Assembly (NCBI RefSeq): GCF_009831115.1
Contig: NZ_WUUK01000002.1
Location: forward strand, 62,001 to 126,000
Direction of reading: 5' to 3'
DNA length: 64,000 nucleotides
From: Salinicoccus hispanicus
GTDB taxonomy: Bacteria; Bacillota; Bacilli; Staphylococcales; Salinicoccaceae
Part shown: piece by piece, positions 26,420 to 34,675 of the stretch
Layout: each line of letters begins with the position of its first letter
Position numbering within the stretch: position 1 is the first letter of the stretch
Notes under the pieces: generated by a model
What the model saw: only the letters and a program-made list of their open reading frames with translations
Databases searched by the model: none
Told to the model about the DNA's origin: nothing
Position numbers and translations under genes: made by a program

Positions 26420-27751
26420 TTGGACATAACCACAATATGGAACTTGATTTTATTTGTAATTCTTATAGTACTTACAATGCTCTTTGTCGGGTCAGAATTT
26501 GCGCTCGTGAAAGCAAGACATTCCCGTATCGAACAGCTTATTGAAGAAGGAAACAGGAAAGCGCGCCGGGTGCGCAGTATGACAGCAGAACTCGACTACT
26601 ATTTGTCTGCATGTCAGCTCGGAATCACTGTAACTGCTCTCGGACTCGGTTGGATTGGAGAATCAACGTTTGATTTCCTGCTGCATCCTCTCTTTAATTT
26701 TCTGGGTATACCCGATCAGATGACGACAGTGCTGACAATTGCATCAGCATTCATCATCGTTACTTTCATTCATGTCGTCATTGGAGAGCTGGCACCTAAG
26801 ACAGTCGCAATCCAGTATTCTGAAAAACTGGCGCTTCTGCTTTCAGGACCATTGTATTTCTTCGGAGTCATCATGAAGCCGTTCATCTGGACGATGAATG
26901 GTTCAGCGAGAATGCTTGTCAGGCTCCTTGGTCTGAAGGACGTTCCAGTAGAGCAGGGACACTCTGAAGATGAACTTAAGATTATAATGACACAAAGTTA
27001 TCAAAGTGGAGAAATAAACCAGACAGAGCTGGCTTATATGCAGAATATCTTTTCCTTTGATGAAAGACTGGCAAAGGATATCATGGTGCCGAGAACGCAG
27101 ATGATTACGCTCACGGATCCTGTGCATATCGATGACGTGCTGGAAAATGTCAAAGAACATAACTATACGCGCTATCCTGTCACCGATGAAAGCGGGGACA
27201 AGGACCAGATCATCGGATTTCTCAATGTCCGGGAGTTTCTGACAAACCATGTATCCGACGAAGAAGTCACACCGGAAGACCATATTCATGAAATACCGAT
27301 GATCACGGAAGTGTCAAGAATCAGTGATGCGTTGATCAAAATGCAGCAGGAGCGTGTGCATATCGCTTTGATCATCGATGAATACGGCGGTACAGCAGGG
27401 ATGATTACAATGGAGGATATCCTTGAAGAGATTGTCGGTGAAATCAGGGATGAGTTCGATGAAGATGAAGAGCCCGACATTGTTAAAGTGGAAGATGACA
27501 TCTACCATATAAACGGTCGCGTACTGCTGGATGACCTGGAAGAGAAGTTCGGCATCACATTCAATGACAGTGACGATGTAGACACCATCGGCGGCTGGCT
27601 TCAGAGCAACAACACTGACATTGGAAAAGACGACTATTTCAATACAGCTGAAGACAAGTGGATCGTCCTCGATATGGATAATCATCTGATCAAGCAGGTC
27701 GCACTGCTCAAAGGATACAACAGATTGAATAATGACGATGAAGAAGAATAG
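26420..27751 (+). CDS. CNNM/CorC (HlyC) family transporter with CBS domains, MpfA-like
   Basis: Membrane protein of 443 residues. A CNNM (DUF21) domain with about four membrane helices (residues 5-185: [52 protein letters not shown] shown only by key parts) is followed by paired CBS domains (about 205-330, with VPRTQMITL and [27 protein letters not shown] as landmarks) and a C-terminal CorC_HlyC domain (about 350-430). Such proteins export magnesium (MpfA in S. aureus). The only available start is TTG at 26420, directly after an in-frame stop; AAGGGA upstream serves as SD sequence but can be occluded by a hairpin. It is monocistronic with its own terminator. Confidence 0.87.
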   Translation: MDITTIWNLILFVILIVLTMLFVGSEFALVKARHSRIEQLIEEGNRKARRVRSMTAELDYYLSACQLGITVTALGLGWIGESTFDFLLHPLFNFLGIPDQMTTVLTIASAFIIVTFIHVVIGELAPKTVAIQYSEKLALLLSGPLYFFGVIMKPFIWTMNGSARMLVRLLGLKDVPVEQGHSEDELKIIMTQSYQSGEINQTELAYMQNIFSFDERLAKDIMVPRTQMITLTDPVHIDDVLENVKEHNYTRYPVTDESGDKDQIIGFLNVREFLTNHVSDEEVTPEDHIHEIPMITEVSRISDALIKMQQERVHIALIIDEYGGTAGMITMEDILEEIVGEIRDEFDEDEEPDIVKVEDDIYHINGRVLLDDLEEKFGITFNDSDDVDTIGGWLQSNNTDIGKDDYFNTAEDKWIVLDMDNHLIKQVALLKGYNRLNNDDEEE

Positions 27752-27783
27752 GAGCAGACCCCGGAAAGGGGCCTGCTCCTATT
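27747..27783. terminator. Bidirectional terminator between CNNM/CBS gene and helicase gene
   Basis: Inverted repeat with an 11-bp outer arm (27747-27757 / 27773-27783), one mismatch and a GC-rich inner CCCC/GGGG stem. Positioned between convergent genes, with A- and T-rich flanks. Confidence 0.88.
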
Positions 27784-27784
27784 T

Positions 27785-30658
27785 TCATATGTTGGATTCC
27801 AGATATTTATAGAGCTCATAGTCCACTGTCTTCTCCATGACCATATTCATCATGACAACCGGTCTTCCTAATCCGTCATTCATTTTTGTTTCATAAAGTG
27901 AATCATAATCGATCCTGCCCCGGCCAAGATAGTAGAAGTCGGTGCCTTCGTCATCATCCTTCTTTACGAAGATATGGATGGGTGCCCCTTCACTGTGTGC
28001 TTCCAGGATGGTCCTGATTTCTTTCGATTGCAATGTCCGGTTGCTTCTTGTGGACCATCTCAGTGTATTCTGATCGAGAAACTGGTCTTCATATTGGATG
28101 GTTTCCTCAATCATGTCGTTTTTATGATAGGTGATGAAGATCGGACAAGTGCCATGCTTGTACTTGTATCCATACATTGTAGAGGATTCGTCCTTGTTCC
28201 ACTCAAGCAGTCGGCAGGCATCTTTCCTGGAATATTTCTGATTGATTGTAAGCGGGACTGTCTGATTGTACTGTCTACTATTTTCGATGGACAGCTCCAG
28301 CAGCTGGTTTATCTGTTCGTCTACGAGTGGATCTTCCAGGGCGTCAGTCAATGCATGTGTCGGATGGATTTTATCGCCGATGATTTCGACAAGTGGTGCG
28401 CCGTATTTTTTCCTGTCCTGCTCGGTATGGAACTGGTGGGTGAGCACCCCGAGCACCGATTGCATCGTGCCATCCGTCATATGGTATCCCTGTCTGTGCA
28501 TCTCGAGCTGAAAATCCTGCAGACCTGTTGGCGCCTGGATGACTGCCCTTAGCAGTCGGGTTTCAATGATACGTTTACCTTCGGCAATTTCTCCTGAAAG
28601 AAAAGTGAGAAGCTGATGACTGCTATGTGCGATGTTCAGATCCAGCTCCTTGATCTTCATGAGAAACTCAAGATAGTGGCTGTATTTATGAAGTATTACA
28701 AACGGATCGACGACATCGATGTCCTTTTGGTAGTCGAGGAGTGTGGGCATGCGCCCGAGTTTATTCTTCAGGTATATATGCATTTCCTTGAGAAAGCTCT
28801 GCCTATTGACCGGTGTGGAATTGATGGACTGGTATATCTTCTCCTTGGCGACTGCTTCAAAATTGATTGTGGATACGCCACTGACTGCATTACGGTTGAT
28901 CAGTGATTTCCTGAGCTTATCCTTGTTATATGATTTATCTCCTGTCAGCGCGATGGGAATCATATAGTTGTTCTTATAGTTTCCAATAAAATCGATGACC
29001 GTCAGGTATTCCTTATCATCGTGCTTTCTAAGACCGCGACCGAGCTGCTGGATGAAGATGATGCTGGATTTCGTCTGCCGCAGCATGACAACCTGGTTGA
29101 TTGCCGGGATGTCGACGCCTTCATTGAATATATCCACTGTGATGATATAATCGAGTCCGCCGTTTTCAAAATTCCGCACAGCCTCCTGTCTTTCAAGCTG
29201 TGTGTTGAGACCTGTCAGTGCTTTTGTTCTGTAATCGCGCGCGTTCAGAGCTTCGCTGAACGCGTGTGCTTCCTCCCGGTTCGATACGAACATCAATCCG
29301 CGCAGCACTTCCCCGGAATGGCCGTAGTATTTAATCTTTTCCAGCAGGTGATCAATACGCTCACTGCTTGTCAGTCGGCCAAGTGCTGCCGTGTCATCAA
29401 TCATATGACCATCCTTTTCATAGTCGGTCACACCAAAATAATGAAAAGGGGCGAGAATCTCCTCCTCCAGTGCCTGCTGGAGACGGATTTCGTAGGCGAT
29501 ATTATAATCGAACAGGCTGAATATCTCGACATCGTCAGTCCTCTCGGGAGTCGCGGTCATACCGAGCAGAAATGACGGATTAAAGTGATCCAGTATCCTC
29601 CTATATGTATCGGCACCGGAACGGTGGGCTTCGTCCACTATGATGTAATCGAAATCATCGGGATCAAAATGCTTCAGGTTGTCCTCACGGGAGAGTGTCT
29701 GGACAGTGGCGAACAGATATTTCGTATCCATTGTCTTCTGGTTGCCGCTGAAGATGCCGAAATCGGACTGTGATCCTTCCAGCAGGTTGGAAAAGTCATT
29801 TCTCGATTTATCGAGTATCTGCTCCCTGTGGGCCAGAAAAAGCATGCGGCCAGGTCTGAACTGCTGTACATCAAATGCCGCAAGATAGGTCTTCCCGGTT
29901 CCTGTAGCTGAAACCACCAGACCTTTATCTTTGCCGGTCTGTCGCAGCTGATCAAGTGCATTCAACGCTTCATGCTGCATCGCATTCGGTTTTATGACAG
30001 GACCTTCTGCACCTCTATACCGGTACTTGGAACGGTCTTCGATGACCTCTAGCACCTTTCTCTGCATAGGTTCCTCGACATAGGACTGCGCGTAGGCATC
30101 GACCCATGCATCATCGACAGGCGCAGAATCGTTCCATAGCACTTCGAACTGGCTGTTGAAATGCTGGATGACCGCGCCATTCTCCAGACTGGTCAATTTG
30201 AGGTTGTATTCGTAATTCTTCTTCAGTGCCGCATCAGTGAGATTGGAGCTTCCGATGAACATGGAAGTGTAATGCCTGTTTCTGAAGACATAACCTTTCG
30301 CATGGAACCCTTCCTTGCCGGTGACTCTGACTTCGATATTCGGAATGCCGAGGAGCGCCTTGAAAACTTTCGGCTTATTGAAGTTCAAGTAGGTGGAAGT
30401 GATGATGCGCCCTTTTACGTTCCTTTTAGCAAGTTCGTGCAGTGTCGTCTTCAAAGTCGCTAGTCCGCCTTCCGTTATAAAAGCTACGGAGATGGAAAAT
30501 GAATCACACACTTCCATTTCATCAAGCATGGAAGAGAGTACATTCTCCTCTTTGGAGTTGATGATCATGCGTGGAGGATGATGGCCTACTTTATCTATAT
30601 CCCGATTTACGAATCCGCGTTCATATGCATTCAGTAGATTCTCTTTATTTATTTCCAT
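27785..30658 (-). CDS. PLD-nuclease-like / SF2 helicase / DUF3427 protein
   Basis: Large protein of 957 residues with three parts. Residues about 40-190 form a phospholipase-D-like domain with one HxK motif (GFHAKGYVF) and FIGSSNLTD, as in PLD-type nucleases. About 225-580 is a superfamily 2 helicase: Walker A SATGTGKTYLAAF, DEAH box (IIVDEAHRSGADTY), motif III MTATPERTDD and motif VI QQLGRGLRKHDDKEY. The remaining roughly 370 residues correspond to the DUF3427-type C-terminus, which occurs with such helicases. ATG at 30658 is chosen because GAAGAGGTG lies just upstream. The combination suggests DNA repair, restriction or anti-phage function, but no methyltransferase or specificity gene is nearby and the role is unproven. 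Confidence 0.85.
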   Translation of the reverse strand: MEINKENLLNAYERGFVNRDIDKVGHHPPRMIINSKEENVLSSMLDEMEVCDSFSISVAFITEGGLATLKTTLHELAKRNVKGRIITSTYLNFNKPKVFKALLGIPNIEVRVTGKEGFHAKGYVFRNRHYTSMFIGSSNLTDAALKKNYEYNLKLTSLENGAVIQHFNSQFEVLWNDSAPVDDAWVDAYAQSYVEEPMQRKVLEVIEDRSKYRYRGAEGPVIKPNAMQHEALNALDQLRQTGKDKGLVVSATGTGKTYLAAFDVQQFRPGRMLFLAHREQILDKSRNDFSNLLEGSQSDFGIFSGNQKTMDTKYLFATVQTLSREDNLKHFDPDDFDYIIVDEAHRSGADTYRRILDHFNPSFLLGMTATPERTDDVEIFSLFDYNIAYEIRLQQALEEEILAPFHYFGVTDYEKDGHMIDDTAALGRLTSSERIDHLLEKIKYYGHSGEVLRGLMFVSNREEAHAFSEALNARDYRTKALTGLNTQLERQEAVRNFENGGLDYIITVDIFNEGVDIPAINQVVMLRQTKSSIIFIQQLGRGLRKHDDKEYLTVIDFIGNYKNNYMIPIALTGDKSYNKDKLRKSLINRNAVSGVSTINFEAVAKEKIYQSINSTPVNRQSFLKEMHIYLKNKLGRMPTLLDYQKDIDVVDPFVILHKYSHYLEFLMKIKELDLNIAHSSHQLLTFLSGEIAEGKRIIETRLLRAVIQAPTGLQDFQLEMHRQGYHMTDGTMQSVLGVLTHQFHTEQDRKKYGAPLVEIIGDKIHPTHALTDALEDPLVDEQINQLLELSIENSRQYNQTVPLTINQKYSRKDACRLLEWNKDESSTMYGYKYKHGTCPIFITYHKNDMIEETIQYEDQFLDQNTLRWSTRSNRTLQSKEIRTILEAHSEGAPIHIFVKKDDDEGTDFYYLGRGRIDYDSLYETKMNDGLGRPVVMMNMVMEKTVDYELYKYLESNI

Positions 30659-30792
30659 GTCTGGCACCTCTTCACATCCATTATATTGAAGTATGATTCA
30701 ATTTCCTAGATCTCATCCTGATTTTTCTAAATTATTCAAAAAAACAATTCAACTATGCTAAACTGTATGTAATAAATGAGGGTGGTGTCCAT

Positions 30793-31095
30793 ATGGGTAT
30801 TTTTGAATTCCTGATTGCAACAGTTCCGGTAGTGCTTTTCTTTTCCATCCCGCTATACGCCATCAATAGAGACTATAAGAAGAAGCAGCAGAAGCTGGAA
30901 ATAAGAAAATTACAGGAAGAGAAGGAATTGGAGCAGCTCAGACAGGAAAACTTCATGATTGAGAACAAGCATATGCAGCTCGAGCTTGATCGAATGAAAG
31001 AGGAGCGTGAAAGACAGCGTTACGAGGATGGTAGGGAGTCACGCTGGCTGATCCATGATACTGAAGAAAAAACTGCAGATAAAAAACCCTCGTAA
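30793..31095 (+). CDS. Small membrane-anchored coiled-coil protein
   Basis: 100 residues: one N-terminal transmembrane segment (about 4-25, IFEFLIATVPVVLFFSIPLY) followed by a highly charged helix rich in Lys, Glu, Gln and Arg (about 30-85) with heptad character, and a hydrophilic tail. No named family is recognised; the shape resembles small membrane scaffold or stress proteins. SD sequence GGGTGGTG precedes the ATG. It stands alone with its own terminator and is divergent from the helicase gene. Confidence 0.7.
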   Translation: MGIFEFLIATVPVVLFFSIPLYAINRDYKKKQQKLEIRKLQEEKELEQLRQENFMIENKHMQLELDRMKEERERQRYEDGRESRWLIHDTEEKTADKKPS

Positions 31096-31114
31096 CTTTG
31101 CGTTACGAGGGTTT
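31084..31114. terminator. Bidirectional terminator between coiled-coil gene and GlsB/YeaQ gene
   Basis: A perfect 13-bp inverted repeat (31084-31096 / 31102-31114) with a 5-base loop, A-run before and T-run after, between convergent genes. Confidence 0.93.
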
Positions 31115-31122
31115 CATTCGAA

Positions 31123-31386
31123 TTATGCTCTTTTGTTGCCGCCGCCGAGTGCCTTCATGATGAATGAAACAATCAGTATAAGAATGATTGCGCCAATCAG
31201 GCCACCGATGATGCTTACGCCACCGACTTCAGGTCCGAAGCTGAGTCCAAGTGCATTTGCAATTGAAGCGCCGACAAGTCCAGCAATAATGTTTCCGATA
31301 ATACCGAATGGTACATCTTTACCTAGAATAAGACCGGCGAGCCAACCAATAATGCCGCCTACAATTAATGTGATAATCCAACCCAT
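31123..31386 (-). CDS. GlsB/YeaQ/YmgE family stress-associated membrane protein
   Basis: 87-residue very hydrophobic, glycine-rich protein with about three membrane segments: GWIITLIVGGIIGWLAGLIL, GIIGNIIAGLVGASIA and the C-terminal IIGGLIGAIILILIVSFIMK. This is the Transgly_assoc (YeaQ/YmgE/GlsB) family, often induced by general or envelope stress. ATG at 31386 follows AAGGAGG; an in-frame ATG at 31413 precedes the SD sequence and is unlikely. Exact function unknown. Confidence 0.9.
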   Translation of the reverse strand: MGWIITLIVGGIIGWLAGLILGKDVPFGIIGNIIAGLVGASIANALGLSFGPEVGGVSIIGGLIGAIILILIVSFIMKALGGGNKRA

Positions 31387-31487
31387 GGATGATTCCTCCT
31401 TGTGTGTGTTCATTTGTGTGTTTTAATATGAAAATAAAACGTCGTTCTAATAGAATGAATACCCATGGTTTTGAATGTCTAAACACC

Positions 31488-32690
31488 TTATGGCATTTTT
31501 GTAGCCTGAAATTGTTCTTTTTTATATTTCTGCATGATGTAAAAGAATAGAATGAGGGCGATGGTTACACTGACTGCGCTTGTGAAATAGATGGTGCTGT
31601 ATCCGAAGGCTTCTGCAACGAAGCCGTAGCTGATGGCACCAAGACCGACGCCGAGGTCGAAGGCGGAAAAGAATGTGGCGTTGGCCATGCCGCGCCTGTT
31701 GTTTTCAACACGATTGACTGCCCATGCCTGCAGCGCAGGCTGGACACAGCCGAAACCGAAGCCATAGAGTGCTGCTGCAATGAACAGGTAAGCAGGGCTC
31801 GGCATGAATCCGAGCATCAGCATGGCGGCGATGATGGACAGGCATCCCGGAACGAATACAATGGCAATCCCTTTTCTATCATACAGTCGTCCGGCAAGCA
31901 GGCGTGACAGCATCAGGAATGCAGCATATATGACGAAGTAGAACTGGATATAAGTGGACTCGAATCCCAGCTGGTACGTATAGACAGGCAGGAACGTCGC
32001 AATGCCGCCGAATGTGACAGTGATGAAGAAGAGCAGGGAAGCGGCTGGCATAGCACGTCTTTCGACGATATCGAAACGCGGTACGTATGTGTCCTTATTT
32101 CTGGCTGGAGCTTCTTCATCTGGTTTTTCATACTTTATATTGGCTGCCAGAATGAGTGCTGCTGCACCGAGCATGCCGCATATTGAAAAAAGCATGGTAA
32201 ATGAAATGTGATTTACGAGAAACAGTCCGAGAGCCGGCCCGAAGGCCAGTGCGATATTACCACTCAAGCCATAGTATCCGAGACCTTCACCGCGTCGCTT
32301 CTTCGGAACCAGGTCTGTTGCGATCGTTCCTGAAGACGTACTTGAAAGCCCCCATCCGACCCCCTGCATGACTCTGACCATCAGCAGCATGAAGATGGTG
32401 AAGCTTGCAGCGAGGGAGAACATCGATATGACGAAGATGACCAGACCGGTCAGGAATACCGGTGCCCGCCCCTTCGTGTCGAGAAGTTTGCCTGCACTGG
32501 GTCTGATGAGCAGGGCAGAAAACGTGAAGATGCCGACGACGATCCCGATCCAGCGGTCGCTCGCTCCAATTTCCTGTACAAAGAGTGGCAGCGTAGGCAG
32601 GGTCATCTGGAATGCAGTGAATATGAAGAAATTGACAATGACGATGAGGATAAAATCCTTGGTCCAGATTTTCTGATTTTGTTCCGACAT
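31488..32690 (-). CDS. MFS transporter (drug or metabolite efflux type)
   Basis: 400-residue major facilitator protein with about 12 membrane helices. The loop 2-3 signature is GKLLDTKGRAPVFL, repeated weakly as GRLYDRKGIAIVF in the second half, and the helix-5 region RVMQGVGWGLSSTSSG resembles motif C of drug antiporters. Substrate cannot be read. SD sequence AGAAGGTC before the ATG. Just upstream on the same strand lies an AATCGA/TCGATT inverted repeat (32725-32746) that could be an operator. No partner gene is seen. Confidence 0.85.
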   Translation of the reverse strand: MSEQNQKIWTKDFILIVIVNFFIFTAFQMTLPTLPLFVQEIGASDRWIGIVVGIFTFSALLIRPSAGKLLDTKGRAPVFLTGLVIFVISMFSLAASFTIFMLLMVRVMQGVGWGLSSTSSGTIATDLVPKKRRGEGLGYYGLSGNIALAFGPALGLFLVNHISFTMLFSICGMLGAAALILAANIKYEKPDEEAPARNKDTYVPRFDIVERRAMPAASLLFFITVTFGGIATFLPVYTYQLGFESTYIQFYFVIYAAFLMLSRLLAGRLYDRKGIAIVFVPGCLSIIAAMLMLGFMPSPAYLFIAAALYGFGFGCVQPALQAWAVNRVENNRRGMANATFFSAFDLGVGLGAISYGFVAEAFGYSTIYFTSAVSVTIALILFFYIMQKYKKEQFQATKMP

Positions 32691-33089
32691 ATAATTTCGA
32701 CCTTCTTACTAATTTTTGTTTTTTAATCGATATATTTATTTCGATTTCCGAAAAAAGTGATTATATTCATTTTACATTACTGAAATATTTTTTTCATCCG
32801 TCATATAGAGTATATTTTGGTTTTCTTTAGTAAATTGCAATATGGTAGTATGGTGGAATGTGGATACAAGCGGAGGGCGTGACAGCCGGCTTGCATCATT
32901 ACTGCAGTACCATCGGTGATTTCCCGGCCGTTTTGTATTATAATGAATACCAGCAAGCGGCCGGATCTGATACCGGACGCATTCCATGAAATCATTTCCT
33001 CGGAACAGTGTGGAAATGATGCATGAGATCAAATGATCAGCAGTCTGGAATCCAGACTGGAGTCGATCTGAATATTTCGGGGTGAATGC
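32691..33089 (+). other. 399-base intergenic region with nested inverted repeats
   Basis: No gene is supported here. It holds the MFS promoter side (AATCGA/TCGATT repeat at 32725-32746) and, toward the plus-strand genes, several dyads: ATCATTTCC (32991-32999) with GGAAATGAT (33012-33020), a 9-bp perfect repeat with one-base centre (33041-33049 / 33051-33059), and GCTTGC/GCAAGC arms bracketing about 32900-32960. A TATAAT occurs near 32938. This may be a structured 5' leader for the 33090-34524 genes. It does not match T-box, FMN, SAM, ydaO or M-box patterns that I can recognise. Confidence 0.45.
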
Positions 33090-33302
33090 ATGCTAACTCT
33101 TTTTTTAATAATACTGGTGATTGCGATTGTCATGTTCACGCATTTTGTAGTGAGCTATCTCATCGAGAATGATGTAAAGATTGTCGGTGTGCTCTTCGCT
33201 TTTGTCGGGGTCGTCGCCGCCATCGTCATCGTCCAGTTCATCATCAGCGGCATCACCGATTTTGCCGCAGAGGAACTGGCCATTTTCTATAACGATAATT
33301 AG
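33090..33302 (+). CDS. Small two-helix membrane protein
   Basis: 70 residues with two membrane segments: LTLFLIILVIAIVMFTHFVV and VGVLFAFVGVVAAIVIVQFI. The short acidic C-terminus ends EELAIFYNDN. No family recognised. SD sequence GGGGTG before the ATG. It is followed after 26 bases by the reduced PxpB gene and probably belongs to the same operon. Confidence 0.65.
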   Translation: MLTLFLIILVIAIVMFTHFVVSYLIENDVKIVGVLFAFVGVVAAIVIVQFIISGITDFAAEELAIFYNDN

Positions 33303-33328
33303 GAGAAAATTTTTAGGAGGAACAAGTC

Positions 33329-33586
33329 ATGATTTTTGCCAATGGAGACTGCCATATCACGTATCAGCAGCAGGAACCGCTCAGTCCTGCAAGGCGTGAG
33401 GATCTGGAACAGTCTTTTCAAGACGGTACCCATATTTATCTGCTGGACATGGTCGCAACCGGAAATACACTCACCTTCTACTATTCCCCCATCAAGGTGA
33501 TGGAGGAGCACAATACAATTGAACCCGGTGACATCGTCATAGAGGAAGTCAGGGAATTTCTCACAGGAATGGAGTTTTCAATATGA
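33329..33586 (+). CDS. Minimal PxpB/KipI-like N-terminal domain protein
   Basis: 85-residue protein. The layout FANGDCHITYQQ, then a short helix, then DMVATGNTLTFYYSPIKV resembles the N-terminal half of PxpB/KipI (AHS1) proteins, in which a GD motif is followed by xxLTVYYDPxK. The C-terminal cyclophilin-like half of PxpB, about 130 residues, is absent, and the reading frame ends normally rather than by frameshift. Strong SD sequence (TTAGGAGGAA). Its stop overlaps the start of the PxpC-like gene (ATGA), which supports a functional link. The homology is by eye and moderate; calling it a hypothetical protein is the safe alternative. Confidence 0.55.
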   Translation: MIFANGDCHITYQQQEPLSPARREDLEQSFQDGTHIYLLDMVATGNTLTFYYSPIKVMEEHNTIEPGDIVIEEVREFLTGMEFSI

Positions 33587-34524
33587 GCCTAATCATTCAG
33601 GAAAGCGGCCTGCTGACTATTCTGCAGACGCTCGATCGCGAGGATTCAGCCAAAGGGAATGAATATAATGGTGCATGCGACCGTCTGGCGCATCAGCTTG
33701 CCAACCAGCTTGTCGGCAACAATCCTGACCAGCCGACCATTGAAATGACATTGCGTCCTGGGGTCATCAAATTTACAGAACCGACAATAGCGGCATTCTC
33801 CGGTGCGGAATTCAAGGCCAAGTCCGGAAACCGCAACATATATGTGAATAGAATCTACCTTTTCGATCGCGGAGATGAGCTTGTCTTCGGTGAATCCACA
33901 AGAGGAAACCGGGTCTATCTGGCTGTTGCAGGGGGCATCAAGGTCGAGGGGTCGAATATACTTTCATCAGGTGACGAAGTTGTCATGTGCAGAAACTATA
34001 CTGCACAGCACGATGAGCTGTTCAACATGCTGAAGCAGCAGCATGAAGTGAACTGGGGCGTGGATACATATGCGCTCGTCGAAGTCTACCTGTCGGATAC
34101 GTACCATCTTGTCAAACGCCCTGACATACCGGATGCAGTCTATGCAGCCATCGAAGCCGAAGAATATACTGTAAGAAATGAAAAGTACCGTGTGGCACTG
34201 TATCTAGAGGGCGATGCGGTCGAAGTGCCGGACACCGGCATTGAACATCCGGGAATCAAAGGCGGCGTCTACATTGCAGATGGACAGCCGGTACTGGCAC
34301 TGAACGACTTCAATGCGTATACGACTGCACCTCATGTCGGCACCATCCCTTCCTATCATATGCATAAGCTGGTCCAGAAGCGTCCGGGATCGAAAATTCG
34401 CTTCAAGTGTGTCGAGGCGGATGATGCGCACGCCAATCTGTACGCCCATCATCTATGGAAGAAGAGTCTGTTCAAAGCCATCGACTATAAATTGTCGAAA
34501 GAACTGATCAAAGAAAAAATGTAA
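33583..34524 (+). CDS. PxpC/KipA-like (AHS2 domain) carboxyltransferase-family protein
   Basis: 313 residues with the AHS2 (biotin-dependent carboxyltransferase / 5-oxoprolinase subunit C) fold: ANQLVGNNPDQPTIEMTL, AAFSGAEFKAKSGN, and ESTRGNRVYLAVAGGIKV are recognisable. The usual N-terminal QDxGRxG and SGAMD signatures read LQTLDRED and NGACD, so key positions have drifted. It is coupled to the 85-residue gene but no PxpA (LamB/YcsF) or biotin carboxylase genes are near, so a complete 5-oxoprolinase is not encoded here. It may have a regulatory or altered enzymatic role. A terminator follows. Confidence 0.78.
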   Translation: MSLIIQESGLLTILQTLDREDSAKGNEYNGACDRLAHQLANQLVGNNPDQPTIEMTLRPGVIKFTEPTIAAFSGAEFKAKSGNRNIYVNRIYLFDRGDELVFGESTRGNRVYLAVAGGIKVEGSNILSSGDEVVMCRNYTAQHDELFNMLKQQHEVNWGVDTYALVEVYLSDTYHLVKRPDIPDAVYAAIEAEEYTVRNEKYRVALYLEGDAVEVPDTGIEHPGIKGGVYIADGQPVLALNDFNAYTTAPHVGTIPSYHMHKLVQKRPGSKIRFKCVEADDAHANLYAHHLWKKSLFKAIDYKLSKELIKEKM

Positions 34525-34532
34525 TACTTTCC

Positions 34533-34562
34533 ATTCCGGGGTATCCGCCTCGGAATTTTTAT
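34533..34562 (+). terminator. Intrinsic terminator after the PxpC-like gene
   Basis: A 9-bp stem including one G-U pair (34533-34541 / 34548-34556) followed by TTTTTATTTTT. Confidence 0.85.
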
Positions 34563-34675
34563 TTTTCGCCTTAAAAATGAAGAGTCTGCAACAAATCTGG
34601 TGGAAAATACGGTATAATGATATATCAGAAATAGAGGAACGATAGCGACTAGTGAACGGTGGGATTGGTTTCGAT

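Noticed and set aside
27785-30658. Type I or III restriction-modification locus or DISARM/BREX island
   Set aside because: No methyltransferase, specificity subunit or other companion gene flanks the helicase; both neighbours are unrelated housekeeping or membrane genes.
32691-33089. T-box, M-box, SAM or c-di-AMP riboswitch before the 33090 gene
   Set aside because: The conserved strings of these RNA families are not present; only generic dyads are seen.
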